Source of the DNA: Brevibacillus massiliensis
Lineage (GTDB): Bacteria; Bacillota; Bacilli; Brevibacillales; Brevibacillaceae
Reading direction: 5' to 3'
DNA length: 64,000 nt
Assembly (NCBI RefSeq): GCF_000311785.1
Contig: NZ_HE978537.1
Location: 123,788 to 187,787 of the forward strand
The stretch's first letter is position 1, and each line of letters opens with the position of its first letter. Shown here in pieces: positions 1-9,457 of the stretch. Position numbers and translations under genes: made by a program. The notes beneath the pieces are model-generated. The model was given only the letters and a program-made list of their open reading frames with translations. It did not search any database and was not told the origin of the DNA.

Positions 1-64
1 GCGCCTCCAGGCTGGCCACGGCGAAGTCCGGAGTTCCCATGAACAATATACGTAAGCCGCTCAA
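1..64 (-). CDS. fmt: Methionyl-tRNA formyltransferase, N-terminal fragment
   Basis: Only the first 21 codons lie in the window; the gene runs off the left edge. They read L-S-G-L-R-I-L-F-M-G-T-P-D-F-A-V, the conserved Fmt opening with the FMGTPDFAV motif of the formyltetrahydrofolate-binding fold. Fmt formylates initiator Met-tRNA. The start is placed at a TTG (64..62) because an AAGGGG ribosome site lies 6-7 bases upstream, inside the end of def. The stop of def is 3 bases before this start, so the two are probably translationally coupled. The pairing makes sense: Fmt adds the formyl group that peptide deformylase later removes. Confidence 0.9.
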   Translation of the reverse strand, partial: MSGLRILFMGTPDFAVASLEA

Positions 65-67
65 CCG

Positions 68-547
68 TTATTCCCCTTCCTCATCCTTGGAAATCGGATA
101 GACGCGATCAGCGATATCGATGAAGAGTACGCCATTGAGATGATCGATTTCGTGCTGGGCGCAGCGGGCGAGCAAATCCTCTGCCTCCATCTCGAACGGA
201 TTGCCGTTGCGATCCTGGCCGCGCAGTTTTACCCACTTGTGGCGGCGCACGTCACCGCGCAGTCCGGGAATGCTGAGGCAGCCTTCCGGATAGTTGTTTT
301 GCTGCTCGCCCTTGTACTCGACTATCTCCGGGTTGACTACTTCGATCAGTCCGTCGCCGCAGTCCATGACGATCGCCCGCTTCAAGATTCCGATCTGGGG
401 AGCGGCAAGGCCTACTCCGTCATTTTCGTACATGGTTTCCGCCATATCGTCCAGCAGCTTGTGGAGATTGGCATTGAACTTGGTCACTTCTTTCGACTTT
501 TCCCGCAGGATCGGATCAGGGTGTTTCACAATTGTCCGAATGGCCAT
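68..547 (-). CDS. def: Peptide deformylase
   Basis: 159 residues, normal for a short bacterial deformylase. It removes the N-formyl group from nascent proteins at the ribosome exit. All three family motifs are present: GVGLAAPQIG at residues 44-53, EGCLS at 88-92, and QHEIDH at 131-136. Metal ligands are therefore Cys90, His132 and His136, with Glu133 as catalytic base. The start ATG follows an AGGAGG-like site in the 13-base gap after priA. It lies between priA and fmt in the conserved Bacillales gene order. The C-terminal tail is acidic and charged, which is common. Confidence 0.97.
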   Translation of the reverse strand: MAIRTIVKHPDPILREKSKEVTKFNANLHKLLDDMAETMYENDGVGLAAPQIGILKRAIVMDCGDGLIEVVNPEIVEYKGEQQNNYPEGCLSIPGLRGDVRRHKWVKLRGQDRNGNPFEMEAEDLLARCAQHEIDHLNGVLFIDIADRVYPISKDEEGE

Positions 548-560
548 CTTTACTTTCCTC

Positions 561-2999
561 CTATATCAACATCTGCGGGTCGACGTCAATGGTCGCCAAC
601 ACCTGATGTTGTTTCATCCAGTCGTCAAAATGAGCGGTCGTCTGCGCCAGCAGCTCAGTCAATTTAGGCTCATCACGATATTTTATCATGAGTTGAAAGC
701 GAAATCTATCTTTGATCCGGGCGATCGACGAGGCTACAGGTCCGAGCAGCACCGTGCTTTGGGCCAATCTCGGACGCAGGTAGTCGGCGTACAACTCTGC
801 CGCGCGAATCACTACCGGCACATCTTCGTGCGAAAACGTGATCAGCACCAGGCGGTAGTATGGTGGGTAACCACTCTGTTTGCGAAGTTTCATTTCCGTC
901 TGAAAAAACGCATCGTAATCGTGCCGGCTGGCGTACTGAATACTGTAGTGTTCCGGAGTGTAGGTCTGGATCACCACATCGCCGGCCAAATCGTGCCTCC
1001 CCGCCCGTCCCCCCACTTGGGTGAGCAGTTGAAACGTCTTTTCCGCCGCCCGAAAATCCGGCAGGTGAAGGGACGTATCGGCGGCGATCACGCCGACCAG
1101 CGTGACCCGGGGGAAATCCAGCCCTTTGGCAATCATCTGCGTCCCCAGCAGAATATCTCCCTGCCCGGTGCGAAACTTGGTCAGCAGGGCTTCATGCGCT
1201 CCTTTTCGGGAAGTCGTATCCACATCCATGCGTATCACGCGAACCCCCGGAAACAATCCTGCCAGCTCCGCCTCGATTTTCTGCGTTCCTGTGCCAAAAA
1301 AGCGAATGTGCGGACTTTGACAGTCCGGGCAGTGGTCCGGCTGGCGGATCGTGTACCCGCAGTAATGGCAGCGGGCCGTATGGTTGGTCCGGTGGTAGGT
1401 GAGCGAGATGTCGCAGTGCGGACAGGAGAGCGTGTAGCCGCAGGACCGGCACATGACGAAGGTGGAAAACCCCCGCCGGTTGAGAAACAAGACGATCTGC
1501 TCCTGTTTTTCAAGCCGCTGGGCAATCATCTGATACAGCGTCCGGCTGAACATCGAGCGATTGTCTGAGCGAAGTTCCTCCCGCATATCGACCACGTGGA
1601 CGGGCGGCAGAGGGTGGCTTCCCACCCTCTCTTTCATGGTAAGCAGATGGTATCGTCCGCGTGACGCCAGCGCGTACGTTTCCAATGCGGGCGTGGCGCT
1701 GCCCAGGATCAGCACGCCACCGGCCTGCCTGGCCCGCCACATCGCCACGTCGCGAGCGTGGTAGCGCGGAGTCTCTTCCTGCTTGTAAGAGCCTTCGTGC
1801 TCTTCGTCGATGACGATCAGCCCCAGCCGCTGGAACGGAGCAAACACCGCCGAGCGGGCCCCGACCACGACCTTGACTTCTTGCCGATGGATTTTGCGCC
1901 ACTCGTCATAGCGCTCCCCGGCAGACAGCGCGCTGTGCAGGACAGCCACCCGATCGCCAAAGCGGGATTTGAACCGCTCTACCATCTGCGGAGTCAGGGA
2001 GATCTCCGGAACGAGGAAAATCGCTTCCTTGCCCTGGCCGAGAGCGTGTTCGATGGCAGCTATGTACACTTCAGTCTTCCCGCTGCCGGTCACCCCATGG
2101 ATGAGAAACGCGCCGAACTTCCCGGCGTCGAGGGTTTCGGTGATCGCCGCGAGACTTTGCTGCTGCAGCGGCGTCAACACGTGCCGAACCGGCCGGGAAA
2201 ACGCTCTGTCGGCGTAAGGGTCGCGCAAAACCTCCTGCTGCCAGATGCCGACCCAGCCCTTTTTCTCCAGGCTCGTCAAAACGGATCGCGACGCGCCGGT
2301 CAGCTCCAGCAGCTCCGACACGGCAAGCGGCTCCCTGCGCTCCGCGAGCAGGGCGAGTATCTGTCGCATCCGCTCGGCCCGCTGCGGCAGCGACCGGACC
2401 GCCTTGTCCAGCTCCCCCTCGGGCAGCAGCAGCTTGGCATAGGCGACACGCTTGCTCGTAACCCTGTCCTTTACATGATACTCCGTCTCTACCCAGCCCG
2501 CCTTGATCCAGCCGGGCAGCAAAGGGTACTCTTCGGGAAATCGCTTTTCCGCTTCTGCAAGCGACATGGTCTTCTGCCGTGACAAATAACCCAGCAGGGC
2601 AAACTGCCGGCTGACCGTCTCAGTCAGCCCTTCTGCCGCGCGCAAATGCTTCTCGGCCTTCCCTTTCAACACAGACGGCAGCATCGCCTGGATGGCCGTA
2701 ATCCACGGACACAGATATTGACGGCTCATCCATTCGGCAAGTTGCAGCAGTTCTTCCGTGAGCGGCGGCCGGTCGTCCATCACCTCGGCGATTTCCCGCA
2801 GCTTTCGGCCCTCGGCTGCACCGGGAGACAGCTCGCCGATGCCGACGATAAAGCCCTGCAGCCTGCGCGGCCCGAACGGTACAATCACCCGGCTGCCCAC
2901 CTCGGCCAAGGGCATGAGCCATTCCGGGATCAGGTAGTCAAACGGGCGGTTGGTGCGGGAGACAGGGACGTCAACGACGACCTGTGCAACCCTGTTCAT
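561..2999 (-). CDS. priA: Primosomal protein N' (replication restart helicase PriA)
   Basis: 812 residues, full length for Firmicute PriA. It recognises stalled forks and reloads the replicative helicase. Visible features: N-terminal DNA-binding region opening with VDVPVSRTNRPFDY, Walker A GVTGSGKT at about 302-309, DEEH box at about 398-401, the GSATPALE motif, and a zinc-binding insert near residues 520-560 with paired cysteines (CRSC, CPHC, CHYC, CPDC). C-terminal helicase motifs (GTQMIAKGLDFP, QVGGRAGR) are intact. Its ATG overlaps the TGA of coaBC by the ATGA arrangement, so it is likely translated by coupling from the upstream gene. Confidence 0.97.
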   Translation of the reverse strand: MNRVAQVVVDVPVSRTNRPFDYLIPEWLMPLAEVGSRVIVPFGPRRLQGFIVGIGELSPGAAEGRKLREIAEVMDDRPPLTEELLQLAEWMSRQYLCPWITAIQAMLPSVLKGKAEKHLRAAEGLTETVSRQFALLGYLSRQKTMSLAEAEKRFPEEYPLLPGWIKAGWVETEYHVKDRVTSKRVAYAKLLLPEGELDKAVRSLPQRAERMRQILALLAERREPLAVSELLELTGASRSVLTSLEKKGWVGIWQQEVLRDPYADRAFSRPVRHVLTPLQQQSLAAITETLDAGKFGAFLIHGVTGSGKTEVYIAAIEHALGQGKEAIFLVPEISLTPQMVERFKSRFGDRVAVLHSALSAGERYDEWRKIHRQEVKVVVGARSAVFAPFQRLGLIVIDEEHEGSYKQEETPRYHARDVAMWRARQAGGVLILGSATPALETYALASRGRYHLLTMKERVGSHPLPPVHVVDMREELRSDNRSMFSRTLYQMIAQRLEKQEQIVLFLNRRGFSTFVMCRSCGYTLSCPHCDISLTYHRTNHTARCHYCGYTIRQPDHCPDCQSPHIRFFGTGTQKIEAELAGLFPGVRVIRMDVDTTSRKGAHEALLTKFRTGQGDILLGTQMIAKGLDFPRVTLVGVIAADTSLHLPDFRAAEKTFQLLTQVGGRAGRHDLAGDVVIQTYTPEHYSIQYASRHDYDAFFQTEMKLRKQSGYPPYYRLVLITFSHEDVPVVIRAAELYADYLRPRLAQSTVLLGPVASSIARIKDRFRFQLMIKYRDEPKLTELLAQTTAHFDDWMKQHQVLATIDVDPQMLI

Positions 3000-4243
3000 G
3001 CGTCTGTCAGGGAATCGCCCGAAATTTTGGCCAGCACGGCATCCAGCAGCTTGTCTGCGACGTCCCGTTTGCTCATGATCGGCAGGGTGACCTTTTCGTT
3101 GTCTTTGGTCAGTATTGTGACGATATTGGTATCCTTGCCCATCCCGGCACCTTCCTCCAATACGTTGTTGGCAACGATCAGGTCAAGATTTTTCCGCTCC
3201 AGCTTCTCTTGGGCGTAGTGCAACAGATCCCGGGTCTCGGCGGCAAATCCGACGACAAACTGCCCGGTTTTGGCCTGTCCCACGGCAGCCAATATATCCG
3301 GGGCCTTCTCCAGCTCGAGGGTCAGCTCGCCGTCCTGCTTCTTCAGCTTGTGAACGCAAGAGGTCTTCGGCCGGTAGTCGGAAACCGCTGCCGCCTTGAT
3401 GACGATATCGCTTTCACCCAGCACAGCAAATACCGCATCGTACATCTCCTGCACCGATTCGACCGGAACGAACACAACCCCCTCCGGACGCGGCAGGGCG
3501 GTCGGTCCGCTGACCAGCACCACCTCGGCACCGCGGTCACGCGCCGCCTCGGCGATGGCGTAGCCCATCTTTCCCGACGAGTGATTGGAGATGTAGCGCA
3601 CCGGATCGATCTTCTCCCGAGTCGGCCCGGCGGTGATGAGAATCCGTTTGCCGGTCAAATCCCGTCTGGCAGTGCCCGCTTGTCCCGTCTCCTCCCGAGC
3701 AAAAAAAGCGGCTGCCGCCTCGAGGATCTCTTCCGGTTCAGCCATTCTGCCTTTGCCGACCCAACCGCAGGCCAAAAGGCCGACGCCCGGCTCGATAAAG
3801 CGGTACCCGTCCTCGGCCAACCGCCGCATGTTCCGCTGGACAGCTGGATGCTCGTACATGTTGACGTTCATCGCCGGGGCGACCATCACCGGGGCCTTCG
3901 TCGCCAGCAGGACCGTTGTCAGCATGTCATCCGCGATGCCGTTCGCCAGCTTGCCGATCAGGTTGGCCGTGGCCGGAGCGACAATGATCAGGTCGGCCCT
4001 GTCGGCCAAATCGATATGGGCGATCACATTCGGGTCTGGTTCGTCAAAAGTATCCGTATGGACGGGCAGGTGGGAAAGCGCCTGGAACGTAAGCGGCCCG
4101 ACAAACTTCCGGGCATTTTCAGTCATGATGACGTGGACGCGGGCTCCCGCCTGTGTCAGCTTGCTGGTCAGCGCCGCAGCTTTATAGGCGGCAATCCCCC
4201 CGGTAACGCCCAAAACGATGGTTTTTCCGGTCAAAGACTGCAT
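2996..4243 (-). CDS. coaBC: Bifunctional phosphopantothenoylcysteine decarboxylase / phosphopantothenate-cysteine ligase
   Basis: About 415 residues. The CoaC half (roughly residues 1-185) is a flavoprotein with VLGVTGGIAAYK, the PAMN motif, and GLLACGWVGKGRM carrying the catalytic cysteine. The CoaB half starts at the ITAGPTREKIDPVR motif and contains the KAAAVSDY lysine motif; it joins cysteine to phosphopantothenate using CTP. Together they carry out two consecutive steps of coenzyme A synthesis. The longest frame begins six codons earlier, but the AGAGGAGA ribosome site lies within those codons and is spaced correctly for the ATG at 4243, so that start is used. Confidence 0.95.
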   Translation of the reverse strand: MQSLTGKTIVLGVTGGIAAYKAAALTSKLTQAGARVHVIMTENARKFVGPLTFQALSHLPVHTDTFDEPDPNVIAHIDLADRADLIIVAPATANLIGKLANGIADDMLTTVLLATKAPVMVAPAMNVNMYEHPAVQRNMRRLAEDGYRFIEPGVGLLACGWVGKGRMAEPEEILEAAAAFFAREETGQAGTARRDLTGKRILITAGPTREKIDPVRYISNHSSGKMGYAIAEAARDRGAEVVLVSGPTALPRPEGVVFVPVESVQEMYDAVFAVLGESDIVIKAAAVSDYRPKTSCVHKLKKQDGELTLELEKAPDILAAVGQAKTGQFVVGFAAETRDLLHYAQEKLERKNLDLIVANNVLEEGAGMGKDTNIVTILTKDNEKVTLPIMSKRDVADKLLDAVLAKISGDSLTDA

Positions 4244-4353
4244 GGCATGTTCTCCTCTCAATCCAGATCTGCTTCATCGCTTTATGTAAGGAAACTTCTG
4301 CTGGAAAAGGCACTTCCTGTTCAGTAAGAAAAAACAACCTGCGGTGAGGTTGT

Positions 4354-4560
4354 TTACTTGCGCGTACTGCTATTCTCGTAGATCAGTTTGTCGGAGATCA
4401 ACTCTTCCAAAGCCTGACCGACGTATTTGCTCGACTTCGGTTTTTCCAGCTGCGTCTGATGGGTCTCTCTTAACCGGCGGGCGCGCTTTGCCGCAACCGT
4501 CACCAGCACGTACTTGCTATCGACCTTTTCCATCAACTTGTCTATCGAAGGATACAGCAT
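4354..4560 (-). CDS. rpoZ: RNA polymerase omega subunit
   Basis: 68 residues. Omega binds the beta-prime subunit and helps RNA polymerase assembly. The sequence opens [17 protein letters not shown], then [13 protein letters not shown], the conserved core that clamps beta-prime. The open frame extends eight codons upstream, but Bacillales omega starts at MLYPSID and an AAGGGGG site lies about 8 bases before this ATG, so the shorter start is chosen. It follows gmk by 5 bases in the usual gmk-rpoZ-coaBC order. Confidence 0.95.
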   Translation of the reverse strand: MLYPSIDKLMEKVDSKYVLVTVAAKRARRLRETHQTQLEKPKSSKYVGQALEELISDKLIYENSSTRK

Positions 4561-4565
4561 GACTT

Positions 4566-5186
4566 CTAGTCCCCCTTGAGCCATTTGCGATATTTATTGA
4601 TTTGCCGCTCTTTTTTCAGGTGTTCGGCAGTGATGATCGCCTCGATGCTCCGGCAAGCGGATTCGATCCGATCATTGACTACGACGTAATCGTAGTTGTC
4701 CATCATTTCGATCTCTGTGCGGGCAATGCTCATCCTGCTTCTGATCGAGTCTTCCGTTTCGGTGCCGCGTCCGACGATCCGGTTTTGCAGCTCTTGCAGA
4801 TCGGGCGGAGCGAGAAAGAGAAAAATCCCCTGGGGAAACTTCTCCTTGACCTGCATGGCGCCCTGGACTTCGATCTCCAGAATCACATCGCGTCCGCGAG
4901 CCAGCGTTTGTTCGACGAAGCGGCGCGGAGTTCCATAGTAATTGCCGGAGTACTCGGCCCACTCCAACAATTCGTCGCGCTCGATCATGCGGGCAAATTC
5001 GTCTTTGGTCTTAAAAAAGTAATTCACCCCGTCTACTTCGCCCACCCGGGGTGATCGCGTCGTCGCAGATACGGAGTACACCAGATCCGGCATTCTCTTT
5101 CGCAGGGCGGCGCAGACCGTTCCCTTGCCTACCCCCGACGGCCCGGACAGAACCAGGAGAAGGCCATTGTCAATATCCATGCTCAT
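4566..5186 (-). CDS. gmk: Guanylate kinase
   Basis: 206 residues, typical length. It phosphorylates GMP to GDP with ATP. The P-loop GPSGVGKGT is at residues 14-22; the GMP-binding region includes [19 protein letters not shown] and the YSGNYYGT segment; the lid and [10 protein letters not shown] are conserved. It sits directly before rpoZ and after remA. Its nucleotide role and its place beside the omega subunit match the widespread Firmicute and proteobacterial arrangement. Confidence 0.96.
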   Translation of the reverse strand: MSMDIDNGLLLVLSGPSGVGKGTVCAALRKRMPDLVYSVSATTRSPRVGEVDGVNYFFKTKDEFARMIERDELLEWAEYSGNYYGTPRRFVEQTLARGRDVILEIEVQGAMQVKEKFPQGIFLFLAPPDLQELQNRIVGRGTETEDSIRSRMSIARTEIEMMDNYDYVVVNDRIESACRSIEAIITAEHLKKERQINKYRKWLKGD

Positions 5187-5246
5187 TTGTTCAACTCCCT
5201 ATAAGGCGGTCCAAAAAGGCGGCTCCTCTTCGGACTGATCATCTCT

Positions 5247-5507
5247 TTATTCGTCGGATTCGTCGTCTTTGGCGCCCAGCCGCTGCGCCACGGTCTCAGG
5301 CTGCACAGCCGACAGGATGACGTGATCGCTGTCCGTAATGATTACCGCGCGCGTCCGCCGTCCGTAGGTCGCGTCGACCAGCATGCTGCGGTCGCGAGCC
5401 TCCTGGATAATCCGTTTGATGGGAGCTGACTCCGGACTTACGATAGAAATAATTCGATTCGCGTTTACAATGTTCCCAAAACCGATATTGATCAACTTAA
5501 TGGCCAT
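5247..5507 (-). CDS. remA: Extracellular matrix regulatory protein RemA
   Basis: 86 residues. RemA is a ring-forming DNA-binding protein that activates biofilm matrix and osmoprotection genes in Bacillus. The family core is unmistakable: [14 protein letters not shown] at the start, [17 protein letters not shown], and [13 protein letters not shown]. The open frame begins nine codons earlier, but RemA proteins start at MAIKLI and a GGGGAGG site precedes this ATG. It lies in the standard yicC-remA-gmk order. The C-terminus is acidic (DDESDE). Confidence 0.95.
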   Translation of the reverse strand: MAIKLINIGFGNIVNANRIISIVSPESAPIKRIIQEARDRSMLVDATYGRRTRAVIITDSDHVILSAVQPETVAQRLGAKDDESDE

Positions 5508-5530
5508 GCTGACAGCCTCCCCTTCTTTCC

Positions 5531-6418
5531 TCACTCGATGTTTTGAACCTGTTCTCTCATTTTTTCCAGTTCCGTCTTCATCTCGACAGTGAGGCGTTGA
5601 ATAGGTAAGTAATTCGCTTTTGAACCGATCGTATTGGCTTCCCGATTCATTTCCTGCAACAAGAAGTCAAGCTTGCGTCCCACCGCTCCCGTACCCCCGA
5701 GCAGTTCGGAAAACTGCGCACAGTGACTGCCGAGTCTCGTCGTCTCTTCGGAGATATCGACGCGTTCGGCAAAGAGAGCTGCCTCCTGTACGACGCGCTG
5801 CTGATCAAATGGAAAGGCTGTCTCACGAGACAATTCGGAAATGCGCTGCTCCAACCGCTTCACGTACTCGTCTTTGACGAATGGAGCCAATCGCCCAATT
5901 TCCCTGTTCCAATCGGCAATGCGCACCAAGCGCTCCTGCAAGTCACGCTGCAGCTTCTCGCCCTCGGACTGCCTCATGACCACCAGGTCGGCAGTCGCCC
6001 GGGCCACCAGCGGCAGCAGAATCTCCGCCAGTTCCTCCGCTGTCATCTCCATTTCCTGCTCCTGCCTGATGATGCCGGGCAGCCTGAGCAGGTCACTTAC
6101 TTCCAAGGGCTGCTTGAGCGAAAACTTCAGCTGCAATTGACGGGCCATCTGGACGTACTGTTCGGCCAACTCCCAATCAAGCGACAGTCCGCCGGATTGC
6201 CCCGACCGCTTTTCTATGGTAATGACGGCCTCCACGCGGCCGCGGTAGACCTGCTTAGCGATTTGCTGCTTGATTCTATCCTCCAGCACCGCCCAGGTCC
6301 GAGGCATGCGAACGATCACTTCGCCGTAGCGATGGTTGACGGACCGCATCTCCACGGCCAGGTGCATGTCCCCCCGCATTTCCTCTTGTCGGCCGTATCC
6401 TGTCATACTTCTGATCAT
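5531..6418 (-). CDS. yicC: YicC/YloC family endoribonuclease
   Basis: About 295 residues. The N-terminal motif [11 protein letters not shown] and the C-terminal half with [20 protein letters not shown] are the two diagnostic blocks of this family. Characterised members are hexameric RNases that clip small RNAs and other transcripts. It is the first gene of the remA-gmk-rpoZ operon, downstream of a strong promoter at 6468-6497. The start is uncertain: an ATG three codons upstream (6427) is also possible; neither has a strong Shine-Dalgarno site. Confidence 0.92.
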   Translation of the reverse strand: MIRSMTGYGRQEEMRGDMHLAVEMRSVNHRYGEVIVRMPRTWAVLEDRIKQQIAKQVYRGRVEAVITIEKRSGQSGGLSLDWELAEQYVQMARQLQLKFSLKQPLEVSDLLRLPGIIRQEQEMEMTAEELAEILLPLVARATADLVVMRQSEGEKLQRDLQERLVRIADWNREIGRLAPFVKDEYVKRLEQRISELSRETAFPFDQQRVVQEAALFAERVDISEETTRLGSHCAQFSELLGGTGAVGRKLDFLLQEMNREANTIGSKANYLPIQRLTVEMKTELEKMREQVQNIE

Positions 6419-6467
6419 GGATTTCACATCCAGAGCCTTGGTAAAAGCCTCTTAAAATCATTATATT

Positions 6468-6497
6468 ATTATAGAAGAGAAAGCTTGCCAGTGTCAA
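6468..6497 (-). promoter_or_regulatory. Sigma-A promoter for yicC-remA-gmk-rpoZ-coaBC-priA-def-fmt
   Basis: On the minus strand TTGACA (6497-6492) and TATAAT (6473-6468) are both perfect hexamers with an 18-base spacer. The promoter lies about 50 bases before yicC and reads away from rqcH. No other promoter of this quality was seen downstream before fmt, so it may drive the whole block. Confidence 0.8.
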
Positions 6498-6595
6498 CTC
6501 GGCCAGCCCGCGCCACAGAAGTGCTTAGCGGGATACCCTCCGGTGTGTTACACTAACAGGAAAACGCGCAGCGTGTCAGATTGAGGTGAACCCAT

Positions 6596-8326
6596 ATGGC
6601 GTTTGACGGAATCGTCACTCGCGCCGTCGTCCACGAACTGCAAAAGCTCGTCGGCGGCCGCATTACCCGCATACATCAACCCCATACAAGCGACATCGTC
6701 CTTACGGTTCGAACGCAGGAGGGCAGCGTCAAGCTGCTCCTGTCCGCCAACCCCACGTACCCACGGCTGCACCTCACCAGCGAGGAGTTCGTCAATCCGC
6801 AGATCGCTCCCATGTTTTGCATGCTGCTGCGAAAGCACTGTGAGGGCGGATGGATCGAAGCGATCAGCCAGGTAGACACCGAGAGGATCGTCCACATAGA
6901 CGTAAAGACCCGCGACGAATTGGGCGACACGGCACACAGGCGTCTGATCGTCGAGATCATGGGGCGCCACAGCAACATCATCCTCGTCGATCCGGCTAGC
7001 GGCACCATCCTCGACGGCATCCACCACGTCACCCATGCCATTAGCCAGTATCGCCAAGTTCTTCCCGGCCGAACCTATACGGCACCGCCGGAACAGCATA
7101 GAAAAAATCCGCTGACGGCGACGGAACAAGACTTTTTGCTGGCGCTGCAGTGGAACGCGGGCAAGCTGGACAGACAGCTCGTCGACGCCTTTAGCGGCAT
7201 CAGCCCGCTCTTGGGCAGGGAAATCGTCTACCGGGCCGGGCTCCCTACACGCGAGGCGCTGTGGCAAGCCTTTTCCGTTCTATTCCGGCGGATCAGACAG
7301 CACGAATACACGCCGATGATCGTGCTGGCAAACGACCGGGCTGCCTTTTCCGTTGCGGAACTGACTCATTTGAGCGGAGAGTCGATCAGCTTTGAGTCGG
7401 TCAGCAGCTGCCTGCAGGCGTTTTACCAGGAAAAAGCCCTGCGGGACACGGTGAAACAGAAAGTGCACGACCTGATCCGGATCGTCACGACGGAAAAGCA
7501 GAAGAATGAAAAGAAGCTGGAAAAACTGCAGCAAACGCTGGACGAAGCCCAGGAAGCGGAACGCTTTCGCCTGTACGGCGAGCTGATTACCGCCAACATG
7601 CACCAAATCAGCCGCGGCGATACCGAACTGGTCGCCGTGAACTGGTACGACGAGGCGGGAGGTACGGTGTCCATCCCCCTCGACCCGCTGAAAACGCCTT
7701 CGGAAAATCTGCAAGCGTACTACAAGCGGTACAACAAAGCAAAGAACAGCGTCCAGATCGTCCAGGAACAGCAGCGGCTGGCCCAGGAAGAGATCACTTA
7801 TCTGGACGGACTGCTGGTCCAACTGGATCACGCCTCGGTCGCGGAAGCCGAGGAGATTCGCGAGGAACTGACGGAACAGGGCTACCTGCGCCATCGCGGC
7901 AAGAGTGGCCCGCGAAAGAAAAAAACGGACCGGCCCGAGCTGGAAACCTACTTCTCGAGCGAAGGCATCCCGATCCTGGTTGGCAAAAACAACAAACAAA
8001 ACGACTACCTCACCAATAAACTGGCCCATGCCCACGATACGTGGCTGCATGCCAAGGATATCCCCGGTTCGCACGTCGTCATCCGCGCCCGCGAGTACTC
8101 GGAAGAGACTCTCCGGGAGGCCGCCAACCTCGCCGCTTATTTCAGCAAGGCCAGGCACGGCAGCCAGGTACCGGTCGACTACACGTTGGTCAAGCACGTA
8201 AAAAAACCGTCCGGGGCCAAACCTGGATTTTGCATCTACGAGCAGCAGCGCACGCTTTACGTCACACCGGATGAAGCCCTGGTAAAAAAACTGCGAATCC
8301 GGCCTGGCGTAAATGTGAGCGAATAG
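6596..8326 (+). CDS. rqcH: Rqc2 homolog RqcH (NFACT family ribosome quality control factor)
   Basis: 576 residues, normal length for Bacillus RqcH (YloA). RqcH binds obstructed 50S subunits with tRNA-Ala and directs C-terminal alanine tailing of stalled peptides. Seen here: an N-terminal NFACT-N domain opening MAFDGIVTRAVVHEL, the LIVEIMGRHSNIILVD stretch, a helix-hairpin-helix region, a charged coiled-coil middle near residues 290-430, and a C-terminal NFACT-R domain with TWLHAKDIPGSHVVI near residue 480. A TTGAGGTGA site precedes the ATG. It is divergent from yicC, as in related genomes. Older annotations call this fibronectin-binding protein. Confidence 0.94.
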   Translation: MAFDGIVTRAVVHELQKLVGGRITRIHQPHTSDIVLTVRTQEGSVKLLLSANPTYPRLHLTSEEFVNPQIAPMFCMLLRKHCEGGWIEAISQVDTERIVHIDVKTRDELGDTAHRRLIVEIMGRHSNIILVDPASGTILDGIHHVTHAISQYRQVLPGRTYTAPPEQHRKNPLTATEQDFLLALQWNAGKLDRQLVDAFSGISPLLGREIVYRAGLPTREALWQAFSVLFRRIRQHEYTPMIVLANDRAAFSVAELTHLSGESISFESVSSCLQAFYQEKALRDTVKQKVHDLIRIVTTEKQKNEKKLEKLQQTLDEAQEAERFRLYGELITANMHQISRGDTELVAVNWYDEAGGTVSIPLDPLKTPSENLQAYYKRYNKAKNSVQIVQEQQRLAQEEITYLDGLLVQLDHASVAEAEEIREELTEQGYLRHRGKSGPRKKKTDRPELETYFSSEGIPILVGKNNKQNDYLTNKLAHAHDTWLHAKDIPGSHVVIRAREYSEETLREAANLAAYFSKARHGSQVPVDYTLVKHVKKPSGAKPGFCIYEQQRTLYVTPDEALVKKLRIRPGVNVSE

Positions 8327-8396
8327 GTGGACCGAGGAAGTCCATACTAAGATTGGAGAAAAGGGAAGCTCAAGACCGACTAAAGGAGATTGGTCA

Positions 8397-8792
8397 ATGA
8401 ACGTGATTGGAATCGTGCAAACAGACCTCAATGAATTCAACATATTGTTTGAAGCAGAGCGAAAGCACCGCCGCGGGCAGGATGATGATCATCAGCAGGA
8501 TGACCAGGACAGCGGACAGGATGACGGCGGCGATTCCTCCGGGATTGAAGATCTCTTCGGGCTCGGCGGCAGCGGCCAAAACCAGAACGGCGGCGACGGC
8601 GGGCAGGGAGCGCAGGAGATGACGGTCCGGATCAAAGGGGTGCCGGAAGGGCAAAAAGCCACCTTTTTGCAGATGTATCAGATCATCCAGGACGCTAAAC
8701 AGATCACGGATCTGGAAAAGCAGCTGACGATCGTCAGCCGGGGCGATAACAACAACGACCAGCAGCAGCAGGGACAGGATCAAAAGCACTGA
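8397..8792 (+). CDS. Hypothetical protein with Gln/Asp/Gly-rich low-complexity segments
   Basis: 131 residues, no family recognised. Residues 1-22 are ordered (MNVIGIVQTDLNEFNILFEA), residues 23-73 are a hydrophilic Gln/Asp/Gly/Ser tract, residues 74-115 look folded (MTVRIKGVPEGQKATFLQMY, then a helix), and the end is again Asn/Gln-rich. An AAGGAG site lies 8 bases before the ATG. It has no signal peptide or membrane segment. It follows rqcH by 70 bases on the same strand with no clear terminator between, so it may be cotranscribed. Function unknown. Confidence 0.6.
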   Translation: MNVIGIVQTDLNEFNILFEAERKHRRGQDDDHQQDDQDSGQDDGGDSSGIEDLFGLGGSGQNQNGGDGGQGAQEMTVRIKGVPEGQKATFLQMYQIIQDAKQITDLEKQLTIVSRGDNNNDQQQQGQDQKH

Positions 8793-8843
8793 GCTTGCCC
8801 GATTGACAGGAGCCGGATTTCCCCAAGGAGAACCGACTTCTTT

Positions 8844-8939
8844 TTGCTTGGCACAAAGACGCCTCACTATCAGCTTACCAGGCGCTTTCTGGAAAACCGG
8901 AAAGCCATGCTTGACGAATTATTTCACGATCCGACTTAA
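8844..8939 (+). CDS. Possible small protein, 31 residues
   Basis: A short open frame ending in TAA (8937-8939) encodes a basic, plausibly helical peptide with HYQLTRRFLENRKAMLDELF. The proposed start is a TTG at 8844; an AAGGAGAA site lies about 13 bases upstream, slightly far. The frame is open further upstream without an ATG. Amino-acid composition looks protein-like, but I do not recognise a family and it could be a gene remnant. The remaining sequence between 8793 and 9038 shows nothing else. Confidence 0.25.
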   Translation: MLGTKTPHYQLTRRFLENRKAMLDELFHDPT

Positions 8940-9038
8940 AGACCACAAGCAAGAAACCGGACCTCCTGGGCTTGAGCAGGATTGAAAAACCGGGTGCGGT
9001 GTACAGAAATCAAACGGTGCTGCCCTTGGCCAGATGCT

Positions 9039-9386
9039 TCATTTCACATCGACGACAAAAGGGACGGTGATGACTTCTCCGTTATGTTGAAACTGTCCCC
9101 ATATCTTGTAGGTGCCGCTTCGCGGAAACGCTGTCGCGAACTGTGCCAGCGGTCCGGTTGTCTGCTCGTTTTGCGGGTGAACATGCAGGTACTGCTCCGC
9201 ATCGGCCGATAAGATCACCACGTGGCCGACAGCACCCAAATAAGGTTCCAGGTCGTCGATGCCCCGCTTGGTCCTGGCGTCGCGAATCGAAAACGTCAGC
9301 GTAACGTCGTCTTTCGCTTAAGGATCATTCTCTGCTGCATGGCTGATCACTCCATTCGTATTTCCCGGTGGATTTGTGACGGACGT
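9039..9386 (-). pseudogene. Remnant of a secreted copper-associated (YtkA/FixH-like) protein
   Basis: The intact 3' part encodes a beta-sandwich-like domain with HVHP followed by GTYKIWGQFQHNGEVITVP and the ending VPFVVDVK, as in secreted proteins found beside copper genes. Reading upstream in the same frame, a TAA at 9320-9318 interrupts the coding sequence; coding-like codons continue beyond it (NGVISHAAENDP, stop, AKDDVTLTFSIRDA) until another stop at 9389-9387. There is no good start codon in the intact part; a TTG at 9239 would only give 66 residues. It lies downstream of csoR on the same strand but after a terminator. Family placement is inferred from the HVHP/WGQFQH pattern and copper context. 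Confidence 0.6.
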
Positions 9387-9457
9387 TTATCCGCTGCGGT
9401 CAAAGCCGCGCCATCGCCCTCCTTTTTACTATAGCCCTGTACCCTATTTTATATCCA

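Noticed and set aside
294-1568. A 424-residue open frame on the plus strand opposite priA
   Set aside because: It lies wholly antisense to a gene with all PriA motifs, has no ribosome site, and its composition follows codon-position GC bias of priA.
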